A stretch of DNA of 64,000 bases from Maribacter hydrothermalis (GTDB taxonomy: Bacteria; Bacteroidota; Bacteroidia; Flavobacteriales; Flavobacteriaceae): the NCBI RefSeq assembly GCF_001913155.1, contig NZ_CP018760.1, positions 2,666,001-2,730,000 of the forward strand. Reading direction: 5' to 3'. Shown here piece after piece: positions 56,604-64,000 of the stretch. The stretch's first letter is position 1. Each line of letters starts with the position of its first letter. The translations under genes and the position numbers were made by a program. Under the pieces are notes generated by a model that was given only the letters and a program-made list of their open reading frames with translations, ran no database searches and was not told where the DNA came from.

Positions 56604-57452
56604 TCAATTAGGTTTTTTTAAGTTCAAATAACCTCCGGTCTTGTTCAGTTTTTGAACGTTTTTAAATGCTTTTTCACTTATTGTCCGGGATCTGGATTCG
56701 TTTATCTTAATTAATGGTACAATGGAATCTTTTCTCTTGTTACCATCAAATTCTTCGATGAACGAGCCGGTTATTTCTCCGTTCATCGGTTTGCTTTTGC
56801 TATCGGTTATAGTGGAATAAATAACGTTTGCGGTTACAAACGAACCGAGTGGTGTGGGATGCAGGTTATCATCTCGATAAAGTTGCCATTTGCTTTCAAC
56901 GTTCATAATATCCCTCCATGTTTGACTGACGGGCGATAGTTCGATATCCAGTTCTTTTGCGATTTTCATGTATGAATAGTCCAAGATTTCCCCATCAATT
57001 TTCGGTACATTTTTTCTTGGATACAATGAAATGATTACTGTCTTGGCACCTTGTTTCTTGATCAATGAATTAAATTCCCTGACGGTTTTATAAAACGACT
57101 CGCTTTCTCTCACTCTTTGAAGGCCGTTCACCACATAATTCTCTCCGAATGTACTCTGTTCGTTTAGAACTACGAAGTCCCAGTTTAGGGAATCGAGTGT
57201 TTTTTCGACAATCCCTTCGTTTAAGTGATCTCGTAATGTATAACCGCCGAAAGCAATCAATTTTGTCTTTAATTCTTGTCCGTTTTCATGGGCGATTTTT
57301 TCGAGCATTTCGGGCATATTATTGTAGTAAATACTGCTGTTGCCTACAAGAAGGACATTTATTGGCTCGTCGTTATTTTGATTACAGGCACATAAGATAG
57401 TAACGGTTAACGTTAATAAGGTAATGACGATTTTCTCCTTAAATCCGTTCAT
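56604..57452 (-). CDS. SGNH/GDSL hydrolase lipoprotein
   Basis: A 282-residue exported lipoprotein (lipobox ILCAC, Cys23) with the SGNH hydrolase fold. The nucleophile Ser39 is in VLLVGNSSIYYNNMP, the Gly block is FGGYTLRDHL, the Asn-type block is VVLNEQSTFGENY, and the catalytic dyad Asp195-x-x-His198 is in DDNLHPTPLG. Likely an esterase acting on acyl or acetyl groups, with unknown substrate. Codon use and spacing are like other accessory genes here. Confidence 0.85.
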   Translation of the reverse strand: MNGFKEKIVITLLTLTVTILCACNQNNDEPINVLLVGNSSIYYNNMPEMLEKIAHENGQELKTKLIAFGGYTLRDHLNEGIVEKTLDSLNWDFVVLNEQSTFGENYVVNGLQRVRESESFYKTVREFNSLIKKQGAKTVIISLYPRKNVPKIDGEILDYSYMKIAKELDIELSPVSQTWRDIMNVESKWQLYRDDNLHPTPLGSFVTANVIYSTITDSKSKPMNGEITGSFIEEFDGNKRKDSIVPLIKINESRSRTISEKAFKNVQKLNKTGGYLNLKKPN

Positions 57453-57756
57453 TTAATTTTTTTTCTTTAGATGTAAAACGTTTAGCTCACTTCATCTGAT
57501 TGTATGGAGCTGACATGTTTGGCAACGCGGTCATTACAAGCTTAGCTAACAAATGAATATCATTGAGAAATAAACATCATAATGAGTAAATTATATACCT
57601 AACTGCCTGCAGGTAGTTAGTGACTTGATATGTTGGGTTGTTTTCTTCCGTTAAGCGTTGAATTGTGCATAACCATATTTACCAAACGTATTTCCTCGCA
57701 AAGAGTCGTATTCTAATTTATCAAAATATTTTTCAAGTCAATTTATGCACAGATTT
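57453..57756. other. Intergenic stretch of about 300 bp with a palindrome
   Basis: No gene seen. At 57599-57620 there is a nearly perfect 22-bp palindrome, CTAACTGCCTGCAGGTAGTTAG, with one mismatched pair. Confidence 0.5.
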
Positions 57757-58230
57757 TCAAATTCTTTGATATTCCAATATTTCGGAAATTAATGTCTTAT
57801 ATTTTTGAATGTCCTTTTCAAATTTCCTCTGAACACCAATCCATAATACAATTCCTAGTGCTAATATTAGTCCTCCAAATATGTACATGGTGGGACTGCT
57901 GTTTATTCCCGCAATTATCGCAATCAAAAGACCCAAAATCAAAGAAATATGTGTAAAAACTATTAATTTTATTAGAAAGTGCTGGTTAAAGGAAATTTCT
58001 ACATCGGTACTATTTTCATTATCTGTCTTTACTAATTTTCCATTAACAATAGTCCAGTTTTGAAATGCCATGTACCAAGCGTAAAGAATCCGTTTACGCA
58101 CTTTGAATGTTACTGAATTATTTTCATCACAATTTGTATTAAAAACAAATCCGGCAGTTTTAAGTGCGGATTCTAATTTGTTACTAATCTCTTTAGGATT
58201 ATTTTTTGCTTCAAAATTCCATAGTTTCAT
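57757..58230 (-). CDS. Hypothetical protein with two transmembrane helices
   Basis: 157 residues, family not recognised. A soluble N-terminal part of about 85 residues (KVRKRILYAWYMAFQNWTIV) is followed by two adjacent helices (about 86-109 and 113-132) and a charged C-terminal helix (RKFEKDIQKYKTLISEI). The same plan is seen in the protein at 59953-60456, though sequence identity is low by eye. Located 69 bp after the pyruvate-kinase-like gene on the same strand. Confidence 0.65.
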   Translation of the reverse strand: MKLWNFEAKNNPKEISNKLESALKTAGFVFNTNCDENNSVTFKVRKRILYAWYMAFQNWTIVNGKLVKTDNENSTDVEISFNQHFLIKLIVFTHISLILGLLIAIIAGINSSPTMYIFGGLILALGIVLWIGVQRKFEKDIQKYKTLISEILEYQRI

Positions 58231-58269
58231 AATATGTTTTTTTAAATGTTTTGTAACGAATAATGATAA

Positions 58270-58298
58270 GAGTAATAGCGACGAAGGAGCTATTACTT
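58270..58298. other. Hairpin between the two-helix protein and the PK-like gene
   Basis: AGTAATAGC (58271-58279)/GCTATTACT (58289-58297) pair perfectly over a 9-nt loop, just after the PK-like stop codon. There is no T-run on the minus strand, so it may be a processing or pausing site rather than a terminator. Confidence 0.45.
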
Positions 58299-58299
58299 C

Positions 58300-59841
58300 T
58301 TACCTAATTTTAGGTATAGTTTTCGATTCACTCAGTTTTTGAAAATATTTTTTTGAAATATTGAGTGCCCTTAGTTCATTTTTTTTCTTAAAGGAATGCC
58401 CTTCCATTCTTATTAATATATTTTGAAGAATTTTTATGGCATCATTAATATAAGGTCCTTTGTTAAGCATGACACATTCAGCTTGTGCACCAATGGCCGC
58501 ATCACTTATCTCAGCTCTTGTTGGTATTCCTGTTTTCGCAAGATTCTCAAGTACCTGAGTAGCCCAAATAACGGGTATATGAGCTGCTTCACATAACCAT
58601 AATATTTGATTTTGAACTTCTGATATTCGCTCAAAACCAATTTCTACAGCTAAATCACCTCTTGCAATCATTACCCCTATTTTATTTCGCTTCATACCTT
58701 CAAATAAAATTTCGGGTAAGTTTTCGAAGGCTTCTTGATTTTCAATTTTAAAAACGACACCGATATTTTTTGCATTATTTTTATCGAGTTTATCATATAG
58801 TATTTTAACATCGGCAGCTGTTCTTACAAAAGAATAACCAACAATATCTGCATGTTCACAGACAAACGGTAAATTTTCAATGTCCTTGTTCGTCAATGCT
58901 GGCAAATTAAGTGTCGTATTAGGAAGGTTTATACCTTTATGAGAAGATAATTTCGATTTATAACAATCCGTAATAACTAATTCTAAATCTCTTTTATTTT
59001 TGCCTACAACTTTAGACTTTATCATTCCATCATCGAATAGTATGGTATCTCCAATTTCAGCATCGTCAATAATCTCATGTAACAAAACAGCTACTTCTGC
59101 TTTTTCAAGTTGTTCATTAGCTTCTCCAAATTTTGATATTTTTCCCAAAGTTTCTCTTTTGGTAAGTATGATATGTTCCCCTACTCTTATAGGAATGCTG
59201 TTTTTTACTTCACCTTTTTTTTTATGGATTGCAATTGTGGATGTTCTTATTTTTGGTCCAGATAAATCCATGTAAATTTTTACCTTTTGTTTAGTCTCAG
59301 CTTTGACTTCGTGAATAATCTTTACCATTTTTTCCCATATACCTATATCTCCATGGCTTAGATTTATCCGTGCAATTTCCATTCCACTCAAAACCATTGC
59401 TTTAATAATCGCTTTATCATCTGCAGCTTCATTGGGAAGCGTCACCATTATTTCTGTAAAATGTTTTTTACGACCTTCATTAAATAGATTATTTGCATGT
59501 TTTTTTAGAAGTTTTTTACTTTTTTTGTAACCTATTTTTTCAACAATAAAATCAACTTCAAAAGGTTTGTTTTGAAGTATTCTCAAATTTTTTACAACAT
59601 TGTAAAGATTACTATAAACATATCCTTCAGCAGTTCGCATAGAAGAAATCCCAAGATCAGAAAGAGTATCATGAAATTTTCTTAAATCAAAACTTCTTAA
59701 TAGTAAATATCTGTAAAGATTTCTTGCACTAAGTTGATAATCTTCATGTATTTCTGACAGTTCCACATTAATGGTCTTTTCAATTTCAACCATTTTATGC
59801 AGAATATTAGATAATTCTTTGTCTATTTTTTTTATTGTCAT
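58300..59841 (-). CDS. Pyruvate-kinase-like protein with helical N-terminal extension, no C-domain
   Basis: 513 residues. Residues 1-125 are helical and not part of normal pyruvate kinase (LSARNLYRYLLLRSFDLRKFHDTLSDLGISSM, given here as motif LSARNLYRYL and LGISSMRTAEGY). Residues 127-485 are the A and B domains: ARINLSHGD, MDLSGPKIRT, the catalytic-type Lys365 in FKIENQE, ARGD at 393-396, PTRAEISDAA. The allosteric C-domain is missing, and TATQ is WATQ. It matches an uncharacterised group annotated as pyruvate kinase in other bacteria. A housekeeping role is unlikely in this accessory position. Confidence 0.82.
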   Translation of the reverse strand: MTIKKIDKELSNILHKMVEIEKTINVELSEIHEDYQLSARNLYRYLLLRSFDLRKFHDTLSDLGISSMRTAEGYVYSNLYNVVKNLRILQNKPFEVDFIVEKIGYKKSKKLLKKHANNLFNEGRKKHFTEIMVTLPNEAADDKAIIKAMVLSGMEIARINLSHGDIGIWEKMVKIIHEVKAETKQKVKIYMDLSGPKIRTSTIAIHKKKGEVKNSIPIRVGEHIILTKRETLGKISKFGEANEQLEKAEVAVLLHEIIDDAEIGDTILFDDGMIKSKVVGKNKRDLELVITDCYKSKLSSHKGINLPNTTLNLPALTNKDIENLPFVCEHADIVGYSFVRTAADVKILYDKLDKNNAKNIGVVFKIENQEAFENLPEILFEGMKRNKIGVMIARGDLAVEIGFERISEVQNQILWLCEAAHIPVIWATQVLENLAKTGIPTRAEISDAAIGAQAECVMLNKGPYINDAIKILQNILIRMEGHSFKKKNELRALNISKKYFQKLSESKTIPKIR

Positions 59842-59866
59842 TTTGTTATTTTTTTACTTATACCTA

Positions 59867-59952
59867 AAGATTTCGCGACAATATAAATATACACAGACCT
59901 TTCGGTTTTGCCCATAAGTCCGCATTACGTTTAGCTTTGTTGTAGTGCGTTT
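59867..59952 (-). repeat. Accessory repeat, copy B
   Basis: Minus-strand blocks GCACTACAACAAAGCTAAACG, GGGC, CCGAAAGGTCTGTGTATATTT and CGCGAAATCTTTAGG match copies A and C in order. It fills the space between the stop of the gene at 59953 and the PK-like start. Confidence 0.6.
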
Positions 59953-60456
59953 TTATCCGTCAACCTTGGTAAACTCCGCTTTCAAATACTTTTCAAATCT
60001 CTTTACTCCCTTTCTCATCTTAAATATCGGAACCAACAGAAAAACTAAAAAGACAGGGACTAACATAATCAAAACTCCGTAACTTTTAGTTGAAAGTATA
60101 TCATTTAATGCTAGTCCAAATATCAATGTCATAATCAGCATGAAAAGAACAATAAACCAATTCCAACCGATAAGTGAAATGTCCAATTCCGTATTGTTTT
60201 CTCCACCCGAAATTTTTCCAACTACTTTGGTGAATTGACTTTCAGGAAACAAAGAGCCATTACTCCGTCTTATCTTAAATCCATTATGGTTAATCTTTCC
60301 GTAGTATTTCTTTTGCTTTACGTCAAATATGTCGAAGAAAAATAATTGGTCAGGTTTGATGTCCTTTTCCATAAACTTTATGAATTCCGTTTTTCCATAG
60401 GTCAATGTTATTTGTAATTGCTTTTTAAGACCTAAAAATTTCAATACTTGGCTCAT
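59953..60456 (-). CDS. Hypothetical protein with two transmembrane helices
   Basis: 167 residues, family not recognised. A soluble N-terminal part (QLFFFDIFDVKQKKYYGKI, then KIRRSNGSLFPES) of about 95 residues is followed by two helices (about 97-118 and 126-145) and a charged tail ending KYLKAEFTKVDG. Architecture like the protein at 57757-58230. It lies upstream of the PK-like gene on the same strand, with repeat copy B between them. Confidence 0.65.
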   Translation of the reverse strand: MSQVLKFLGLKKQLQITLTYGKTEFIKFMEKDIKPDQLFFFDIFDVKQKKYYGKINHNGFKIRRSNGSLFPESQFTKVVGKISGGENNTELDISLIGWNWFIVLFMLIMTLIFGLALNDILSTKSYGVLIMLVPVFLVFLLVPIFKMRKGVKRFEKYLKAEFTKVDG

Positions 60457-60869
60457 CGATTAATATTTGGCAAAATGCACTACAACGCAGCGCTATGTGT
60501 AGTCCGCGTTATTTTATGGAAATATAGTGAAAACCTTTTTTGGTTTTCGACGTTATTGGGAATAAAATGGCGCGGTCCTTCCGAGCGTAGCGAGCACATG
60601 AATACTTATAAAAAGAATAGATCAGCTAATGAATAATGCAACATCCATCGGTTCGTGTATTATCAGTTGCAGACTTTTTCAACGGAAAATGTCCGCTTAA
60701 GACTAAAGATAATTGATTCCAGGAAATTCACTTTTTTAATTTCCGAACACAATTAATTATACACCACTTGTAGGTAGTTTTTTATTTTTCATTTAGTTTC
60801 TCAAAGTATTTTTTGCGTAACAATTTATTAATGTCTCGCTTTAACTTTCTTTCTTTTAAATCGTCAAAT
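60457..60869. other. Intergenic stretch of about 410 bp before the insertion sequence
   Basis: No gene supported. It has a patch CCTTCCGAGCGTAGCGAGCAC (near 60580) like common intergenic repeats of the phylum, then AT-rich sequence leading to repeat copy C. Confidence 0.45.
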
Positions 60870-60947
60870 TGTAAATTTGGCGGACTTTGCAAATAGACAC
60901 GACCCTTTCGGAAAGCCCATATTAGCTATGTTTTATAGCCGTTGTGC
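60870..60947 (-). repeat. Accessory repeat, copy C, cut by the insertion sequence
   Basis: Minus-strand GCACAACGGCTATAAAACATAGC, GGGCTTTCCGAAAGGGTCGTG and GCAAAGTCCGCCAAATTT match copies A and B. Its expected continuation is found at 62661-62683 on the other side of the IS. Confidence 0.65.
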
Positions 60948-61018
60948 CTGTTGCACAAGATATAAAAAATATCGAGCTCTGATCCTTGCCGATCGGACAT
61001 TTGATCGTAACTTGTTGT

Positions 61019-62581
61019 ATGCAGGGAAAAAAGGAGTACCAGGAGAAGCTTTTCGCTAGTTTCCAACTTAGTGAACGTATACCGAAGAACAATTTTTACA
61101 GGCGTTTGGGATCCGCCCTTGATCTTGGTTTCCTCTATAAGTTGACTCGGCCCTATTATGGGGAGAGCGGTCAAAAGAGCATAGACCCCGTGGTGTTCTT
61201 CAAGCTTTGTCTGGTGGGTTATCTGGAGAACCTTATCAGCGACCGTAAACTGATTGCGCATTGTTCGATGCGCTTGGACATTCTTTATTTCATAGGCTAT
61301 GACATTGATGAGGAACTTCCATGGCACAGTACCATAAGCCGTACACGCCAACTGTTTCCAGAGTCCGTTTTCGAGGAAGTGTTCACGAATATTTTACAGT
61401 TGTGTATAGAAAAGGGAATGGTAAGTGGTCATACCCAAGCGATAGATTCGGCACCGGTAAAGGCGAACGCGAGTATGGATACCTTGGAACTGAAAGTGCC
61501 CGAGGAAGAACTAAAGGAGCACTTGGTGCGGATACGGGCGATCAGCGCCATGGACAGGGAAGTGCCACACCGTAAGTCCAAGGATAATAAAGCGGATAAG
61601 GGCGATCGTAGTATTACCGCAAGTGGAAAGGAGCTGAATGCGATAAAGAGCCGTAACAAGAAGTGGGCGAAGGATCAGGATCAAAGACCCGGTGCAGGTA
61701 ATAAAGGTGCGAAGTACACCAGTAACAAAACACATTATAGCCCAACGGACCCCGATGCCAGGATAAGTGTGAAACCCGGCAAGGCCAGAAAGCTGAACTA
61801 TCTTTCTCAACTTAGTGTTGACACGGCGCATCATGTTATAACCGACATCAGGGCGTACCATGCAGATGGAAAGGATAACCAGCAATTACAGGATATCGTA
61901 CAACGCTTGCAAAGAAGATTATGGCAACAAGGTCTGGTATTTGAAAACTGCGTGGCCGATACGGGGTATAGTAGCGGGGAGAACTATGCATTTCTGGAAA
62001 ACCAAGGGCTAAAAAGTTTCATTCCACCGCATGGCACCTATAAAGGTGGTCCCGATGGGTTTACGTACATCAGGGAACACGACAATTATCTATGCCCACA
62101 GGGCAAGGTGATCCCTTTCAAAAAAGTGTTCCTTGACAGCCGGACCAAGACCAAAAAGAAGGCGTACCGCGCGTCGAGCAAGATCTGCAAGGGCTGCTCG
62201 ATCATGGAAAGCTGCCTTGGAAAGGTCAACGAGAAACAGTTCTCGGTCACGTATTATCGGGCGGAATACGAACGGAACATCGCAAGGGTCGAGAGCCCAC
62301 AGGGCAGGTATATGAAGGGTAAACGACAAAGCACCGTAGAACCCGTTTTCGGTACCCTCACCCAGTTCATGGGCATGCGCAAGATAAATACGATAGGTCT
62401 GGAACAGGCCAACAAGGTGATGCACCTCTCCGCAATCGCCTATAACCTTAAGAAGTACCTGAAATTTGAACTGAAACGTTCAAATAGTGGGCTAGCAAAG
62501 CTTGCTTTTAAGGTCTTTATAAAAAGTACTGTCCAAGATATGTTTTCAGTATTCCTAAGGCATCAAAAAGTGACATTCTAA
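61019..62581 (+). CDS. IS1182-family transposase
   Basis: A 520-residue DDE transposase. The start MQGKKEYQEKLFASFQLSER (61019) is preferred over the ATG at 60986. The N-terminal domain has SGQKSIDPVVFFKLCLVGYL. The catalytic triad is Asp in AIDSAPVKANAS, Asp in VADTGYSSGENY and Glu in RQSTVEPVFGTLTQFMGMR. A Cys cluster (CKGCSIMESC) lies between the second and third. No frameshift or stop: it looks active. Confidence 0.95.
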   Translation: MQGKKEYQEKLFASFQLSERIPKNNFYRRLGSALDLGFLYKLTRPYYGESGQKSIDPVVFFKLCLVGYLENLISDRKLIAHCSMRLDILYFIGYDIDEELPWHSTISRTRQLFPESVFEEVFTNILQLCIEKGMVSGHTQAIDSAPVKANASMDTLELKVPEEELKEHLVRIRAISAMDREVPHRKSKDNKADKGDRSITASGKELNAIKSRNKKWAKDQDQRPGAGNKGAKYTSNKTHYSPTDPDARISVKPGKARKLNYLSQLSVDTAHHVITDIRAYHADGKDNQQLQDIVQRLQRRLWQQGLVFENCVADTGYSSGENYAFLENQGLKSFIPPHGTYKGGPDGFTYIREHDNYLCPQGKVIPFKKVFLDSRTKTKKKAYRASSKICKGCSIMESCLGKVNEKQFSVTYYRAEYERNIARVESPQGRYMKGKRQSTVEPVFGTLTQFMGMRKINTIGLEQANKVMHLSAIAYNLKKYLKFELKRSNSGLAKLAFKVFIKSTVQDMFSVFLRHQKVTF

Positions 62582-62593
62582 TACTGAACCGGT

Positions 62594-62626
62594 AATAATA
62601 AAACCTCTTAAAGAGGCTTTATTATG
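62594..62626 (+). terminator. Terminator of the transposase transcript
   Basis: AATAATAAAACCTCTT pairs with AAGAGGCTTTATTATG-type sequence in the 3' end of the IS. Confidence 0.7.
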
Positions 62627-62660
62627 TTGATTTTATTCAGAATTTAAGCTTGTGCAACGG

Positions 62661-62683
62661 TTACCGTTGTTGTGCGTAGGCTT
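62661..62683 (-). repeat. Remainder of accessory repeat copy C
   Basis: Minus-strand AAGCCTACGCACAACAACGG continues into the IS end. It is the start of the repeat, directly after the stop codon at 62684. Confidence 0.5.
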
Positions 62684-63598
62684 TTACGTGACCCTTCCAT
62701 TAACTACATTTAAAATAGTTAGAAAGTCAATCCAGTATTTTCCATCAGGGACTCTTTCATTTTCTACTATTACAAGGTCTCCAGTTGTAATTCCCGATGT
62801 TTTTTTCTTCCATATTTCAATTCTCTTTTTTTTGATAATAGTTTCTTTGTAGGTAATATGGAATATACGTTCAATAGTATTGTTTTTTTGTAAAACCCCT
62901 AACAGGGATTGAATTTTTTGTAAGCCATTCCTCGGTTTTTCTTTTGACGAAATAATTTCGTCTCCGACCAAAATGTTATGAGTTTTTTGTTTGACTATTA
63001 ATTCGTTATTTATAAACTTATACTTTTTCTTGAAGTATATTTTTGAAATTTTCCCGTTAATTAGTTCATACAAATTGTGTTCCGTTTCAAGAGATTTTAG
63101 AGAAGTTTTCTCCCCATTTATCAAAACGAGATTGCCAGTTTTTATTTCTTTGTCAAGCGGTTTTCTAACTACTTCAACCTCTGTGAAATCTATCAGTTTT
63201 AGCAGTGTAATATTTAAATCTTTTTTTCTAGAGTTTTCTATGTGGGCAATAAATTCATTTTCTGTGAATTTTGAATTATCATAGAATGCATATAATTCGG
63301 GGTCTGTTGAATCTTGTTTAAGTATTAATATTTCATTGTATATGAAGTGCTTTTCAAATAATTTTTTTTCATTTAAAAAACTGATTGCAAGGTATTCATT
63401 CAAATATTCATATGCTCCATCAATTATATTGCCATTTTGAGAAATAGAAAGAATTCCATTGTTTCTAAAGAACCATTTTTCGGCAACTCCATTCGTCGAT
63501 AACTTAATCCAAGTTCTGTCCTGCAATAAGGCAATCGTGGTCAATTTATTATTTAACGGCAAGACCTTTTTTAATAAGAAATTTAAATACTCTAACAT
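62684..63598 (-). CDS. Orphan 304-residue protein with a duplicated beta motif
   Basis: Family not recognised; no signal peptide or membrane helix. Two related segments are visible: GNLVLINGEKTSLKSLE...YELINGKISKIYF (about 165-205) and GDLVIVENERVPDGKYW...LNVVNGRVT (about 273-304), both of the form G-x-L-V-x-(8-25)-V/I-N-G-K/R-I/V. An earlier GNIIDGAYEYLNEYL looks similar. The last unit ends right at the stop, 23 bases from the IS end, so the true C-terminus might once have been longer. Low-GC codon use as in neighbours. Confidence 0.65.
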   Translation of the reverse strand: MLEYLNFLLKKVLPLNNKLTTIALLQDRTWIKLSTNGVAEKWFFRNNGILSISQNGNIIDGAYEYLNEYLAISFLNEKKLFEKHFIYNEILILKQDSTDPELYAFYDNSKFTENEFIAHIENSRKKDLNITLLKLIDFTEVEVVRKPLDKEIKTGNLVLINGEKTSLKSLETEHNLYELINGKISKIYFKKKYKFINNELIVKQKTHNILVGDEIISSKEKPRNGLQKIQSLLGVLQKNNTIERIFHITYKETIIKKKRIEIWKKKTSGITTGDLVIVENERVPDGKYWIDFLTILNVVNGRVT

Positions 63599-63790
63599 TA
63601 ATTATTTATTTCTGTTTTTTTAGCTTACACACAATATTTGAATATGTATACAATTAAACCTATCCCTATTTTAGATACAATGTAGTCAAAAACTTTACAA
63701 AGTCAATGAATACACTATTGTAACGGTATTTTAACCGTATAATATACATTGGTAATCGTTTGTTATTGTTGTTTTAAGCTACTAGTTTTA
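63599..63790. other. Intergenic stretch of 192 bp at the right edge of the accessory island
   Basis: AT-rich; no gene or hairpin seen apart from the imperfect TAACGGTATTTTAACCGT (63720-63737). Confidence 0.4.
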
Positions 63791-64000
63791 TTATAGCGAT
63801 TTTAAAAGTCCACCATCAATTGGGATATTCGTTCCTGTAATATAAGCAGCATTATCAGATGCCAAGAATGCTGCTAAATATCCATACTCTTCTGGTTTGC
63901 CAATACGTTGCATTGCCACTTTAGACTCCATTTCTTTTCTAACTTGGCTGGCTTCAATGCCTAGTTGCTCGGCTTTTTTGGCATTGAGCTGTGTAATTCT
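63791..64000 (-). CDS. Short-chain dehydrogenase/reductase, C-terminal 69 residues
   Basis: The C-terminal part of an SDR oxidoreductase of the 3-oxoacyl-ACP reductase type; the rest lies beyond the right edge. VAMQRIGKPEEYGYLAAFLAS and AAYITGTNIPIDGGLLKSL are the classical SDR ending (the PEE...ITG...DGG pattern). NAKKAEQLGIEASQV precedes it. Marks the return to ordinary chromosome after the accessory island. Confidence 0.9.
   Translation of the reverse strand, partial: RITQLNAKKAEQLGIEASQVRKEMESKVAMQRIGKPEEYGYLAAFLASDNAAYITGTNIPIDGGLLKSL

Larger units (their letters stand above)
60948..62660 (+). mobile_element. IS1182-family insertion sequence
   Basis: About 1.71 kb. The ends carry inverted repeats: left CTGTTGCACAAG (60948-60959), right CTTGTGCAACGG (62649-62660), 11 of 12 matching. 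One intact transposase gene inside. The element is visibly richer in G and C than the flanks, as expected for a recent arrival. I could not define a clean target duplication: ACAACGG-like bases lie on both sides but belong to the interrupted repeat. Confidence 0.88.

Noticed and set aside
60448..60636. Short plus-strand frame upstream of the IS
   Set aside because: No motif; overlaps the start of a minus-strand gene and repeat-like spacer sequence.
60926..61351. Minus-strand frame over the IS left end
   Set aside because: Antisense to the transposase and crosses the IS boundary.
60938..62680. Integron-like attC reading of the GTTGTGC motifs
   Set aside because: GTTGTGC does not match the GTTRRRY core, no integrase is in the window, and the layout is explained by the repeat plus IS.
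54396..63600. Defence island
   Set aside because: No restriction, Abi, retron, CBASS or toxin-antitoxin signatures seen; the HNH protein is of the homing type.

Overview
The window comes from a low-GC member of the Bacteroidota, most likely a marine Flavobacteriaceae (Maribacter/Zobellia-like; genus not determined). The signs are single-chain GcvP, a FolK-deoxynucleoside kinase fusion, an HPRT-adenylate kinase fusion, a BamA locus with two OmpH/Skp genes, a GH3 protein, DUF6089, DUF2797 and DUF4136 proteins, a standalone alpha-2-macroglobulin, and TAnnTTTG -7 promoter boxes.

Positions 1-54.4 kb are compact core chromosome. In order they hold: an NRAMP-like transporter (cut by the left edge), a SanA/YdcF-like protein, tRNA-Leu and tRNA-Gly, mutS, an RNA methyltransferase, folK-dNK, sppA with a queuosine-precursor transporter, an AsmA-like protein, DUF2797, GH3, a small hydrolase, clpX/clpP/tig, a four-helix membrane protein, an esterase-like hydrolase with pdxJ, and then the envelope operon CBS-nadK-DUF6089-uppS-bamA-ompH-ompH. 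After this come a KASIII-methyltransferase-glycosyltransferase operon, gcvP, a UbiA-like membrane protein, an ECF sigma factor with a small ZAS-type partner divergent from a rhodanese, a cadherin-metzincin lipoprotein, an M3 peptidase, purE-purK, hpt-adk, a 48-residue membrane protein, obg, a DUF4136 lipoprotein, a carboxypeptidase-regulatory-like/transglutaminase pair, an M13 peptidase and a 2-kb-residue-scale alpha-2-macroglobulin (about 2,014 aa).

Positions 54.4-63.6 kb are accessory. Seven single genes, all on the minus strand, are spaced by unusually long intergenic stretches: a NUMOD4-HNH endonuclease, a small lipoprotein, an SGNH hydrolase lipoprotein, two small two-helix membrane proteins around a pyruvate-kinase-like enzyme, and an orphan 304-residue protein. 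Four of the intergenic stretches carry diverged same-orientation copies of one dispersed repeat. A GC-richer IS1182-family element has landed in one of these copies. The core resumes with an SDR dehydrogenase cut by the right edge.

I found no CRISPR array, rRNA, prophage or recognisable defence system. The most unusual signals are non-coding: a pair of structured intergenic repeats that begin at the stop codons of two unrelated genes and show a compensatory base change, and the repeat-per-gene layout of the accessory island.
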